64,000 nucleotides of DNA from Anaspis maculata (Eukaryota; Arthropoda; Insecta; Coleoptera; Scraptiidae): positions 26,396,377-26,460,376 of the forward strand of contig OX421968.1 in NCBI GenBank assembly GCA_949128115.1, given 5' to 3'. A program made the position numbers and the translations under genes. The notes beneath the pieces were generated by a model that ran no database searches, was not told the DNA's origin, and was given only the letters and a program-made list of their open reading frames with translations. Of this stretch, positions 53,358 to 63,511 are shown piece by piece. Numbering within the stretch: the first letter of the stretch is position 1; the number at the start of each line of letters is the position of its first letter.

Positions 53358-53478
53358 AGCTATCTGATTTATACCAAAATACAAAATACAAATATTTCTT
53401 TATCAAATGTATTTAAATACAAAATACAAAATACTCAAATGTATTTCGAATACTATACCGCCCAGCCCTGACACCACC

Positions 53479-53729
53479 TTACCTACTCCATTTTCGCGAG
53501 AAGATGTATGTAACGTCATCAGGTAATGGTGGGGGGTTACGCTAACATACACCACTACCTACATACTCGTGTATGAGATTCACCTCGCGGAACAGCATGT
53601 CGTTGCTCGTTGGACGGAACGGTAAGGTAAAAGAAAACTAGAAAATGTCCTATAAGAATTGTAGGTACCTATATCGGTTACAAGCACGGAGCCAAGCCAG
53701 ATTGATTGCTTATCTTCCTTGAGAATGAA

Positions 53730-53731
<2 letters not shown>
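53479..53731. repeat. Inverted relative of the 31.5/32.1-kb flank
   Basis: CATTTTCGCGAGAAGATGTATG, TCGTGTATGAGATTCACCTCG and GTTACGCTAAC correspond in reverse to 31510-31545 and 32070-32100, the DNA on either side of the MITE at 31555. That relative shows a dispersed repeat that predates the MITE insertion. Confidence 0.45.

Positions 53732-53761
<30 letters not shown>
53732..53761. repeat. (AT)n microsatellite
   Basis: About 14 AT units at the 3' side of the - strand RTE-like element, a likely tail or slippage product. Confidence 0.75.
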
Positions 53762-53762
<1 letters not shown>

Positions 53763-54200
53763 CGAGTTTTTTACAAATTATTGTATGCCCGTGCTCGCCC
53801 GCCAATAATTTCTATCTTCTGCATCCTCTTCACTCAATCCTCGCTTCTCCATCGCTCTGTTTATCCCATCTCTCCATGTAGTTTTTGGACGTCCAACCGA
53901 TCTCCTTCCTGGCGCTTTCCAACTCATCATCTCCAGTGGCCATCTCCCGTCTTCCATTCTTTTGACATGTCCAAACCATCTCAAACCCTTATGTTCTACC
54001 CTATCAATGATCGTTTGTTCATCTGCTTCCATTCTTCTTCTCATTTCTTCATTCCTTATGTGTTGTAACCTCGATACCCTTGCACCTCTTCTCAAATAGT
54101 CCATCTCAACTGCATTTATTTTTCTGTGGTATTCCGCGTTAACAGTCCAAATCTCTGCACCATAAATAAGCACCGATTCTACCAGCATTTTCCCAATATC

Positions 54201-55327
54201 CTCGTGAGACCCAGGGCTCATAAATGTGTTCTATTTCAAATTGGTATACCTAGCGCCATCTATTGGGATGCCTTGAGACATTATTCGTGTACTTTTTCAA
54301 AATTTATAGACTAGATGGTGTGCAACAGTATATCCACAAATGTGACCAAAGGAAGGTAGTGAAATCCCAGGGTACACATTTGTGTACTTATAAAAAAAAT
54401 CAAATACATTTCTTGAAATAAGCTTTATTTGCATTCATTTTTGCAAAAATAACATGGTTATAATGTAAATTCCAATTATTTATTATTATGAATGAAATTC
54501 CACAATACAATCGCGGTTTTTGACGACACAGAGATAAATGTTACAAGAAGCTTTTCCAGCCACAGGAGCTCTTTTTGGAGGATAAGTGCGCCTGTTTGGT
54601 GTTCGAGAGGTACTTGCATGTTGTGTCAATACCGTTAATGACTGGTTGCCATCCACAGATTACAGATAATCATCTTCTTGAGTAGCAATTGGCGAAGTTG
54701 GATCTTCAAGGTCAAAATCTGAAGAATCACTGTCAGAGACATAATGTCCCGGGAAACAATCTCCTTTTTCGTCGATAGCGTGAAAATCGCTATTTTCTAG
54801 TATTTCCGCTAATTCAGCATCCGTTAACTGTACTTTTCGTCCTGTCAAATCAAAAGAAAAGGACATTGAAGATTTTGGCTGATTACTTGATTCAAGCCCA
54901 AAGTCCACACATGTGTTCAAACTAGATTGACACTTGAACCCAATGACCACAATTGTGTACTATTTAATTGCGCAACATGAGGGGAAAACACAAAAACGGG
55001 AATCGGGCCTTGGCACATGTGTAAATCAACTTTGAAATGCTCAGAATCAGGTAGGCATGAAAAGTTGGGTCAAATTCAAATCGATAATTCAAAATTTTCA
55101 ACTTACTTCGAACAGGACGGGGGGGTCCTACCACTAGCCGAACTGCTTGACGCCATGATGCTGTTGGCATCACATTTTGCACGACTACCCCCATACCAAT
55201 TTGGTACAGATAACAGCCAATACCATACAATGTATAATTGGCGCGATTAAATGTCCGCCTCTTGGCGCTGATTTTGCAAAAAATCTTGAATATAAGACCA
55301 CAAATGTGTACCGGGGGTCCGACGAGG
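54201..55327 (-). mobile_element. piggyBac-like non-autonomous element in the RTE copy (1127 bp)
   Basis: The ends CCTCGTGAGACCC (54201) and GGGTCCGACGAGG (to 55327) are imperfect inverted repeats, flanked by ATAT (54197-54200, 55328-55331). Next to the ends, CATAAATGTGTTC and CACAAATGTGTACC are also paired. Encodes the N-terminus of a protein at 54660-54950. The 4-bp duplication fits piggyBac in length, but ATAT is not its canonical TTAA. Confidence 0.72.
54660..54950 (-). pseudogene. Acidic N-terminus resembling piggyBac-type transposase
   Basis: 96 residues, including SMSFSFDLTGRKVQLTDAEL then AEILENSDFHAIDEKGDC and YVSDSDSSDFDLEDPTSP. Ser/Asp-rich leaders of this kind precede the DDE domain of many piggyBac-like transposases. 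The DDE domain and its Cys-rich C-terminus are absent here. Assignment rests on composition and element context only. Confidence 0.4.
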
Positions 55328-55705
55328 ATATATTTTTTGGTTTTGTTGGTTAAATTTTTATCCCACCAGATTGAGTTTAAACATCCCAAAACTTTTCTGC
55401 TTTGTTCTAAACGCCTTTTAATTTCATGTGTCCCAAATCCATCTTTGTTGATCTCGACTCCCAAATATTTGAAGTGTTCGCCTTGTTTGATTTCGGTATT
55501 GTTATCGTCAATCATAATTTTGAATTTTTCATCTGAATTTGTGACCAAATATTCTGTCTTGTTAGTGTTGATTTTCAAACCCCATTCTTGATATTCCTTG
55601 TTCAACCTTTTCAACATAAATTCCAAATCAAACGCATCTTGCGCAATGACAACCTGATCGTCTACAAAATGTATAGTGAATAAGTACTTGTTTGAGAATA
55701 AATCA

Positions 55706-55970
55706 ATAAAGGTAATTTCTTTCACTAAAAATTTCCTAATTTCTTTCTGCACATTTCACGAGACATTTCACTTGCTGGATGTATGCATCTATCTGTAATG
55801 GGCCGCAAATTGTGTCGATGTCGAAGTTAACACTGCAGTCAGTAAGTACACATAATTTTCACTTAAGTAGGTATTTTCTAAATAAAGAAATCAAAATGAT
55901 TCTTTCACTAAAAATTTCTCCATTATGTTCTGCATATTTCGTTCGCTGCATGTATGCTTGTACCTATATA
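55706..55970. repeat. Short direct duplication, period about 178 bp
   Basis: CTTTCACTAAAAATTTC, TTTCTGCACATTTC / GTTCTGCATATTTC, GCTGGATGTATGC / GCTGCATGTATGC and GGGCCGCAAATT / GGTTCGCAAAATT appear in the same order twice. It lies at the 5' truncation of the RTE-like element. Confidence 0.55.
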
Positions 55971-56086
55971 GAACGGTTCGCAAAATTCCTCGATGTAAAA
56001 GTTCACACTGTAGCGTTGAATACCGATTACTGACTTTTGAAACATTTTAAATTTTTTCTTGCAATCGCGCTGCCGAACCAAATTTT

Positions 56087-56222
56087 TTTTGTCAACTGCG
56101 ACTTTTTTCTGGCAATTGCGATTTTTTCTGTCAATTGAAACTTTTTTCTGGCAATTGCCTCTTTTTTCTGTCAATTGCAACTTTTTTCTGCCAATTGCCA
56201 CTTTTTTCTGTCAATTGACACT

Positions 56223-56225
<3 letters not shown>
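56087..56225. repeat. CAATTG minisatellite, array 1 (period about 20 bp)
   Basis: About seven units of ACTTTTTTCTGxCAATTGxx. The same unit in the reverse orientation makes a second array at 63131-63267, 7 kb away. Confidence 0.85.

Positions 56226-56279
<54 letters not shown>
56226..56279. repeat. (AATC)n microsatellite, probable LINE tail
   Basis: Thirteen CAAT units. On the - strand this is (ATTG)n at the 3' end of the LINE 56280-58090, as in several non-LTR clades with simple-repeat tails. Confidence 0.8.
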
Positions 56280-58090
56280 CAACAATTTTATTAATGATAG
56301 GAGTTACATATTCCATGGCACATCGTCAAAAATAGGATATAAAATTGTAAAATATAACACAAATAACAAATTGATAAATAACACCAGGATGTAACATTGC
56401 AAATCAACAAAGAAACTGGCTTAACAATCCACATTTAAAAATTCGTGCTCCGAGTATAACGCCCGTTCCGTTAGAAACTTTTTGGCCCGCACTTTGAAAA
56501 TGGTTGTGTTTGGGTGATACTGAATGACAGACTCTATTTTGTTGAAGTATTTGATGCTTTTATAAGTGGGTGAGTGTGAGTTCTGCGAGACAGTCAGGCG
56601 GAAAAACGAAATACACAAGTCCCCCCCATCGCCGAGCCCATCGTCCTCGTGAAATGTTCGTGAATGTCCCGGTTCATCCGGTATCTCTCCTCATTTTCCT
56701 TTATGGTCATGATCAGTTGATACAAATGCAGCAGAGGCAGTGACATAATTCCCAGTTCTACGAAAAGTTCCCTGCACGACGCACTAGCATCGACACCCAT
56801 CATTAAGCGGATGATCCTCTTTTGAGCGCGAAACACCCCATCCGCGAAATGTGATCCACCCATCGATTCCACCCCAGAACACCAGGCCATACGACAGCAC
56901 CGCCGACTGCACGAGACCAAAGGAAAAGAGCCGCAGAACATGCTTCGATGTTGAATTCTTTACAGATCTAACTAAAAATGCAACTGAACTAAGTTTTTTA
57001 GAATGTCGTTAGTGTAAGGTTCCCATGTCAGTTTACTGTCGATTCTCAGACCAAGGACTTTCGCGTCATTCACTTCGGCTATTGATTGATGTTTTGTTTT
57101 AATCGGCACACTGGTATTGATGGTGGTATTTTTTCGGGAAGAAACGGAGACTACAGGTTTTGACAGTATCAATTTGGAATGAGTCCGTTCCTCTTAACCC
57201 AATCGACAATCCAATCAGACATGCGAGTACCCTCGGCTGAAAGGCTCCCTACGGAGCACCCTGAAAGGAGGAGGGTCACATCGTCTGCGTACGCTACAAC
57301 CCTGCCGGGGAGAGATGGAGTTATCCCCAGGTCATTCATAAAAATTATGAATATAAAGGGTGACAAGATGGAGCCCTGTGGCACCCCCGCCTGGAGACCC
57401 CGCTCGCCCGACACCGATGCACCGACGACCACGCTCTGCGTCCTCTGATGAAGGAAGCTCCTTTTTACCCATTCCAGGGCCGGCCCGCGAATTCCGATGT
57501 TATATAGCTTTTCACAGAGTAAACTATGGTTAACCGTATCAAAGTTACGCCTGAGGTCATACAACATACAACACTACCAGAACATGCTGTTTGTTATTGA
57601 GGGCTTCATAAACGAATTGAATGGCTTCCGATATGACTGAGGTTGTATTTTTTCCTGGGCGGAAGCCGTGCTGGAAGTCGCGTTTCTACGAATGATAGAA
57701 GTCTGTCATGATAGGCTAATTCAAAAATTTTGGAGAAATGGCTTTGAATGGAAATGACTCTGTAATTTTCACCCTTTTCTTTTGACCCTTTGTTTTCGAA
57801 AATGGGAACTGCTTTTGATGTTTTAAGGTTAGATGGAAATCTTCCCTCCACGAATGACTCGTTGATGATGTGCAAAAAAGGGGTCGATGTTTGAGCACTG
57901 ACGTTTTTTATCGCCCTAACCCTACCGTCTATTTCGTCTATACCCGCGGTACTTTTCTGGGTTGAGCGTCTGATAAGGCTCTCAATCTCTCCAGGAGATT
58001 GAGAGGATCGAGAAATATACTGTTCGAATAGATCGGAGAGTCGTCGTACGTAACCTGGCTGCGCTGTTTTTTGAAAGTCCCGAGAAGTAG
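56280..58090 (-). mobile_element. Decayed non-LTR retrotransposon (CR1/Jockey-like), 5' truncated
   Basis: RT pieces lie on the - strand in three frames: 57875-57606 (FPSNLKTSKAVPIFENKGSK, ENYRVISIQSHFSKIFE), 57567-57169 (YDLRRNFDTVNHSLL motif A; AGVPQGSILSPFIFIIFMND motif B; VAYADDVTLLL motif C, YADD) and 57172-56594 (SKLTWEPY, GSHFADGVFRAQKRIIRLMM, RYRMNRDIHEHFTR). The 3' end has an (ATTG)n tail. Endonuclease and ORF1 are missing. Several frameshifts, so inactive. Confidence 0.8.
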
Positions 58091-58384
58091 GTAATCATTA
58101 ATGAATTCACACTTTGCTCGATCCGATTTTATGACTTCGTCGTTATTTTTAAGATTTCCTATGCCTTGTTTATTTTACTTGCCTGCCGCTTCCTTCACTG
58201 ATTATCGACCAACATTCCTTGGAATAGTTTCTAGCTCTCAATATTCTATTGTCGTTCTTAAGCTGTTTCAACATTGCTATCTCACCCTTGAAATAGTATT
58301 TTATGTTACTAGCGCCGAAAACCGGGCATAGCATAAACGAACGTGAATGCAGCTCGAGGCCCTAGGCCGAGAGCTGCATGTAAG

Positions 58385-59096
58385 CAGGGCCGTCTTAAGC
58401 GGGCGTGCAACTCGTGCATGGCACAAGGGCGGCGATATTCAGGGGGCGGCATTTCGGGGCAGAAATGCGTTTTTTCTATTTTTTTGCTTTTTATATTTCA
58501 CCTCCGCGGCCGCCCCTGAACATTTTGAAATTTTTGTTTGTTTTTTTCATATTTTACGCCTGCGCTGCGGCCCGGCCGCCCCTGAATCTTTTTTTAAAAC
58601 GGTATGATGGATACCTACCACATACTATACCTACCTTTAAAACACGTGAATATGAAATCAGATTTTGCAAGATCCTTGCTAAATTCTTGATTTCTATCAA
58701 AGGGCGGTGGAATCGTAATCGATTGGTAAGTACAGTAGGTACCTAGAAGCAGTTCGGTATTCAAGTGTAGTTATTGTTAATATTCCTAATAGACACGAGA
58801 AGAAGTCAGGCGTCTTATTTTGACGTTATTCTATCTTATTCACGAACCGTCCGGTAGGTAAGTTAACTTCCGTTTATTTGTTTATTGTGATATCGTTACT
58901 GACTAGGTACCCACTTAAAAAAAAAAATTGGTTTAAAATGCGAAAATTGCAATTCCAGTCGCTGTTCCTGTTATTTTCATAAAATAAAATTTAAATTAAA
59001 GAAACTATATACAAAATTAAACTATATAAAAAATGGAGAAAGGGGCGGCCTAACAGTTTTTGCACGAGGGCGGCCAAATATCTAGAGACGGCCCTG
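58385..59096. mobile_element. hAT-type element, CAGGGCCGTCTTAAGC family (712 bp)
   Basis: The left end CAGGGCCGTCTTAAGCGGGC and right end AGAGACGGCCCTG are imperfectly inverted. The 8-bp flanks CATGTAAG (58377-58384) and CGTGTAAG (59097-59104) match 7 of 8. It sits in the centre of an older palindrome (GCCGAAAACCGGGCATAGC at 58313 against GCTATGCCGTTTTCAGCGC at 59112). Non-coding. Confidence 0.8.
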
Positions 59097-60044
59097 CGTG
59101 TAAGAGAGTTATGCTATGCCGTTTTCAGCGCGAGTATCATACATCGTTTTTCGTGCTGCTTTTAATAAAATTACAAATAAATAAGATGATATCGCAATAA
59201 TCATTGTAATAAATTTCAAGTTGGTACTTATTCTGCCATTTATCACCAAGGCACGAGGCATATACCTACTAGATGCAGATTTTTGTGTGTCAAATGTCGA
59301 TTTGAAAAATTGCGTCCTATTTTTGAATTTTCTTGCATAAAACTGCCCTCCCCCTCCCCAATTAGAAGGGCCATCCTCCAATAGTCCCGAAATCACTGAG
59401 CTCTAGTCAGTGGCGTATCTAGGGTAAATGGCGCCTAGGGCAAAACATGAAAAGTGCGCCCCTGAATTAGAAACCTTGAAAAATGCGCCGCAGGCGTTTT
59501 TTCTCAGAATTCAGGTGGGCCAACGACAAATTGGGCCCCCGTATTAGGCTAAACTGCTCACAAATTGAAGTGGATATTTTTAAAAAAGGGTGTTTTTAAA
59601 ATCTGTAGAAAATCCTTGAAAATTACACGATTGTAGAACCATTTACGCCGTTTTGTAGAAAAATGTTAATATTTTCATAAACTACTGAAGTCTACGTCAA
59701 TAAGTACATAGATATGTCTAATACAGGGTGATGAAAAAAGTCTTCCAGCTTTGTTCTTTTTCACTCTCATGCAGGAGATTGTTCATCCACCCTGTACACC
59801 TATACTTACTTGAATCTTATAGTCTGAAGCTTGTGTAGCTCGTTATTTTTTTAGTTTCTTGCTCTCCGTTGCATAGTTACAGAAATATAGCCTTTCTACT
59901 TTCCAAAGTCATTTTGTCTATGAATAAATCCAGGTGGCTACTGGATTTTTTGGTACTTACTAAACAATGCCACTAGGTATATTTTGAACGATTTTTTGAG
60001 CAGATTTTAAATGGGAGACTACATAAAATGCTATATAAAAATAT

Positions 60045-60413
60045 ACAGGGTGTCGCATGAACTAAGAAATTTGTTTCTGACACATTATTACAGGTTGTAG
60101 AAAATTTCACTTTTCAATTTTACAGTTTTTCGCCTAACAAGAAGACGATCTTTCATTACTGAAATTATTCTCGGGCGACTTTCTCCATGTGTGATTCGGG
60201 CACTGCCAGTGGCCTGGAGTCGCCTCTTTGCCCCACCAATGACACTTTGTGATACGTTCCCCAAATTGGCAATTACCCTTTGCCTTGTGCCAATCCGCAA
60301 GAGATTTGCCACGATATCGAGCTCACCTGGAGTTAATCTTTGCAATGGCATTTGGCTACTGATTATTTTAACATAAAATGAATCTCATGAATGAATTTCT
60401 TCGCGACACCCTG
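60045..60413. mobile_element. Nested level 3: deleted Tc1-type element
   Basis: CAGGGTGTCGCATGAACTAAG at the left and CTTCGCGACACCCTG at the right, TA on both sides (60043-60044, 60414-60415). It holds the N-terminal part of a Tc1-like transposase. Confidence 0.75.
60088..60351 (-). pseudogene. Tc1-type transposase N-terminal fragment
   Basis: ATG at 60349-60351: MPLQRLTPGELDIVANLLRI, then GNVSQSVIGGAKRRLQATGS and GESRPRII. This is the first helix-turn-helix with recognition-helix region, and a GRPR-like linker (ESRPRI). The catalytic domain is deleted; the rest of the 87 codons is unrelated read-through. It resembles the fragment at 4607-4934 in layout (MPRLTADELAIVARM against MPLQRLTPGELDIVANL). 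Confidence 0.65.
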
Positions 60414-61160
60414 TATACATCAGATGGTTGAGAAGCGAAACCATTCTTAATTCCAAAATCTGCGCAAAAATTTTTTCAAAAAATACCAAGTGGCATTGCC
60501 CAGTACAAAAAAAAATCCAAAAGCGCCGGATTTAGTCAATTCATCAATAAAATGACTTTGGAAAGTGAAAAGGCTATATTTCTGTAAGCACGCAACGGAA
60601 AGCGAACAACTAAAAACTGCCAAGCTACATAAGCTACAGACTGTAAGATCCAAATAAATATAGGTGTACAGGGTGGATAAACAATCTCCTGCACAAGAGT
60701 GAAAAAGAACAAAACTGAACGACTTTTTTCATCACCCTGTATTGGACATATCCATATAATTTTTGACGAGGACTTCAGTAGTTCTTTGAAATAACGACAT
60801 TTTTCTTTAAAATAGTGCAAGCGGTTTCACAATTGAGTGATTTTGAAGATATTTCTTGCGATTGTAAGAACACCTTTTTTAAAAAATATCCACTTCAATT
60901 TGTAAGCAGTTTATATCTGGATCGGGTGAAAAAGTTGATCCTCTGTTTGGAAGTATTGGTTTTGTTTTTTTCCTTTTTCTCTGTTCATATTTCGCTCGTC
61001 AATTATTGCTCACATGAATTGCGCCCAACAGTTCACATTATTTCTTTTTTCATTTTTTTTTATTATTCCATCTTTTTCTCTCATTTGCGCCCTGAGGATC
61101 AAAGTGCGCCCATGGCACGTGCCCCACTTGCCCCCCCGTAGATACGCCTCTGGCTCTAGT

Positions 61161-61665
61161 GTCTTGTGTGACGACGAAACACAGAAAATAACATACATTA
61201 ATCACTTTTAAACCTTGGCGCCACAAAACGTCAAAAATCATTCTGCAATTGTACCAACAGCTATTAGAAAAATGACCCTAAAATATCAATTTTGAAAATG
61301 ATTATTTATGATTTTAACTGATTTAAACCGAAAATTTCAAGCTATAACATTGGAAACGTGGTCTCTCTTGAATTCTGCATGGTTTTGCAAGGTTAGTTTA
61401 TTTTTTACGTGTACTTTTTACTTTAGCAAGGCTCCTAGCATAAAACCGGCCGATAAACCGAACCGATGATAATTCGTTAGCTCCTTTCCAAATGAATCCT
61501 GGGCAGAGAGGCACTAAGACACCTTCAGTTCAAAGGAATTTTCCCTCTATCTCGGCCACTAGCCCGACGTTCGCACAATACAAATTAATTTAAAGTAAGC
61601 TTCGATAATTTTACCGAATTTAGAGAGTTTAATATTTCACTTGTCTTTAATTTTGAATTTCCAAA
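61161..61665. other. No gene recognised; possible promoter/5' UTR of the 61666 exon
   Basis: AT-rich. It ends in TTGAATTTCCAAA directly before ATG. Its content appears unique and is not matched elsewhere in the window. Confidence 0.3.
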
Positions 61666-61812
61666 ATGTCAAAACCAACCGAACCGACCGACAGCGTCTC
61701 CGTCGCCAAGCCAAGTCCCCGCGGCTGTCTCTCTCAAGCCCTCCGAAGCCGTTCCTCGGAGGGGATTCTCACAACCTCAGCGTCTAGACTTAAACCCATT
61801 ACTTTTTCAATG
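61666..61812 (+). CDS. Candidate first coding exon, unknown protein
   Basis: ATG at 61666 in an A-rich context (CCAAAATGTC), 49 codons, ending at ATG|GTATGT (GT at 61813-61814), exactly phase 0. The peptide MSKPTEPTDSVSVAKPSPRG then CLSQALRSRSSEGILTTS is Ser/Pro-rich and would be disordered. GC content (about 52 percent) is well above the flanks. No family recognised, and no downstream partner exon was found before the window ends. Confidence 0.38.
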
Positions 61813-61986
61813 GTATGTCGATCTTCGCGTATACATCCGTTGCAACTGATTACTGAGGTGTTTTGGCTACACTAAGAATTATCTCTCTTTACCGTCTATA
61901 TGCATTGAATTCATTTGGGCGGTTTGCTACATTCTTATTAGTGGAATGATTTTCCTGAAATTTGGAACTTACTCTTGTCTCGTATG

Positions 61987-62824
61987 CAGGGCTGGGCGGT
62001 ATTTCAAATACAAGTATTTGAAATACGTATTTGAAATACATTTAAGTATTTTGTATTTGAATACATTTGATTGAGAAGTATTTGTATTTTGTATTTTGGA
62101 ATAGTTCAGGCAGCTAGTATTTCGTATTTTGTATTTTAAATACATTTTTCGGAAAAATATTTTGATTTTCAAAATACAAAATACAAAATACATTTGTTTC
62201 CCATGCTCTTTTAGTCTGTTCGGGCCGAAATTGTTCTGGTGATACTATATTCACCCCATTGACATTTCTTGCTTTTGCACACTATCTGGGATCGATAATG
62301 AGTTCGATTGCATCTTTTACGTTTTACGTTTTACTGGTAAGTGCATCCTACTGTCAGCCACGAGAGGTTCTATGTCGGATGTCGGACAATATTTTCGAAA
62401 AGCTGGTTGTCCCCAAAGGAAATCAACATTTGTTATTTTGAAGAATTGATGAATGAAGTAAGGAATGAATAGGTTTGAATATGAAGTTTTCTTCACTTTA
62501 TGTTTATTTTATTTGTCTTTTTATAGTTCATAATAATTTACTTATTGTTGCGACTGAATCAATGAAGTGTTCCCATGACTTGAGACTTGCATTTTACGGT
62601 TTTTCCAATAAAATGGTTGAAATACGCAATAAGAATGTATTTTGTATTTGGAATACTCTAGGTTGTATTTTGTATTTTGGAATTTCTTAGTTTTCCAAAA
62701 TACGTATTTTGTATTCCCAAGACATTTCAAGAAGTAGTTTGTATTTTGTATTTTGACTATCTTGGATCGTGTATTTTGTATTTTGTATTTAAATACATTT
62801 TTCGGAGTATTTTGCCCAGCCCTG
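61987..62824. mobile_element. hAT-type element B, AAATACAAAATAC family (838 bp)
   Basis: Ends CAGGGCTGGGCGGTATTT and GTATTTTGCCCAGCCCTG, flanked by exact 8-bp duplication CTCGTATG (61979-61986, 62825-62832). Nearly colinear with element A (27712-28563), same orientation. It contains the matching 47-codon ORF. Confidence 0.92.
62298..62441 (+). CDS. Short hydrophobic-leader ORF inside hAT element B
   Basis: Counterpart of 28029-28172: MSSIASFTFYVLLVSASYC.., 47 codons, ending QHLLF. It differs from copy A at two residues (Pro to Leu, Met to Leu). The frame is open further upstream in this copy. Confidence 0.3.
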   Translation: MSSIASFTFYVLLVSASYCQPREVLCRMSDNIFEKLVVPKGNQHLLF

Positions 62825-63130
62825 CTCGTATGAAAATTCTTATTACTTTCAAGCTGAGTTTCACAATTCCGCCGGCGCCATCTTGGTCGCCATATTGGAA
62901 TTTCTTAATAGTGGAACGATTGTCATGAAACGTGAAACGTACTTTTATCTCGTATAAATCCGCTTCAGATTCATTCGCTCAGGATCATCTCTAGCAGATC
63001 ATGTAATTCAGCTTAAAAATAAAACTGATCATACGAAGCAAAGGTAAGTCCAAGTGTTAGGAAAACCGGATAGACGGACGGACAGACAGACAGACAAACC
63101 GGCCATATAAGCGTCATTTTCTATCGAAAT

Positions 63131-63267
63131 GTGTTAAAAAGTCGCAATTGCCAGAAAAAAGTGTTAATTGACAGAAAAAAGTTGCAATTGCCAGAAAAAA
63201 GTCACAATGGACAGAGAAAAGTGGCAATTGCCAGAAAAAAGTAACAATTGGCAAAAAAAAATCAATT
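63131..63267. repeat. CAATTG minisatellite, array 2 (period about 20 bp)
   Basis: About six units of GTxxCAATTGxCAGAAAAAA, the reverse complement of array 1 at 56087-56225. It is preceded at 63073 by GGACGGACAGACAGACAG. Confidence 0.85.
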
Positions 63268-63511
63268 TTCTGCAGGACGCCTTACTACTGAAGCGTACCC
63301 TAGGTATACCCCTCCTGGAAGCTCGTCAACCAGTAATATTCAATCGAGATAAAATCTTCAATAGCCAGATCACTGATGACCGATGAGCGCACATTTTCTC
63401 TTTGTGCAGAGGCATAGCAGCGGGATCCGGAGGAGAGAGCCAGCTTAGGACCCAACACATAACCATCTCTGTTTCAGTCTTTTATCTTCTAAGAGAGAAA
63501 AGGAAGAATTC

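Larger units (their letters stand above)
32811..53470. mobile_element. hAT-type element C, same family as A and B, expanded to 20.7 kb by nested insertions
   Basis: The left end CAGGGCTGGGCAAAATAC (32811) and right end ATACCGCCCAGCCCTG (to 53470) are the two termini of the A/B family in reverse orientation. The 8 bp next to each are identical: ACACCACC at 32803-32810 and 53471-53478. Family sequence survives in three pieces: 32811-33003, 45689-45883 (with TTGATTCAGTCGCAG, also found in A and B) and 53358-53470. The two gaps hold the elements 33004-45688 and 45884-53357. Removing both restores an element of roughly 500 bp, shorter than A or B, so some internal sequence was lost. Confidence 0.85.
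53778..55752 (-). pseudogene. RTE-like reverse transcriptase remnant, split by a DNA transposon
   Basis: On the - strand 55752-55328 encodes FTIHFVDDQVVIAQD (motif C as FVDD), LKINTNKTEYLVT, FKYLGVEINKDG and LTNKTKKYI. After the insertion, 54200-53778 continues GKMLVESVLIYGAEIWTVN, LRWFGHVKRMEDGRWP, GRRSVGRPKTTWRDGINRAM and DAEDRNYWRAS. Removing 54201-55327 plus one ATAT restores an uninterrupted frame (..KKYIGKMLVES..). The 5' part before motif C is missing, so this is a truncated copy. C-terminal motifs are typical of RTE-like elements. Confidence 0.82.
59724..60739. mobile_element. Nested level 2: CAGGGTGATGAAAAAAGTC inverted-repeat element
   Basis: CAGGGTGATGAAAAAAGTC at the left mirrors GACTTTTTTCATCACCCTG at the right, TA on both sides. 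The arms extend over 250 bp (GGAGATTGTTCATCCACCCT / AGGGTGGATAAACAATCTCC; GAAATATAGCC / GGCTATATTTC). Confidence 0.8.
59551..60912. mobile_element. Nested level 1: AAACTGCTCACAAATTGAAG inverted-repeat element
   Basis: The left arm AAACTGCTCACAAATTGAAG..GGATATTTTTAAAAAAGG pairs with CCTTTTTTAAAAAATATCC..CTTCAATTTGTAAGCAGTTT at the right. Arms are about 170 bp with GACATATC / GATATGTC near the centre. The empty site is visible in the other hAT copy. Confidence 0.75.
59408..61152. mobile_element. hAT-type element, CAGTGGCGTATCT family, copy 2, with nested elements
   Basis: Starts CAGTGGCGTATCTAGGG, ends CGTAGATACGCCTCTG, with exact 8-bp duplication GCTCTAGT at 59400-59407 and 61153-61160. Copy 1 (18634-19039) shows the uninterrupted interior: TATTAGGCTTTATCTGGATC there, against GTATTAGGCT at 59541 and ATATCTGGATC at 60913 here. 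Confidence 0.9.
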
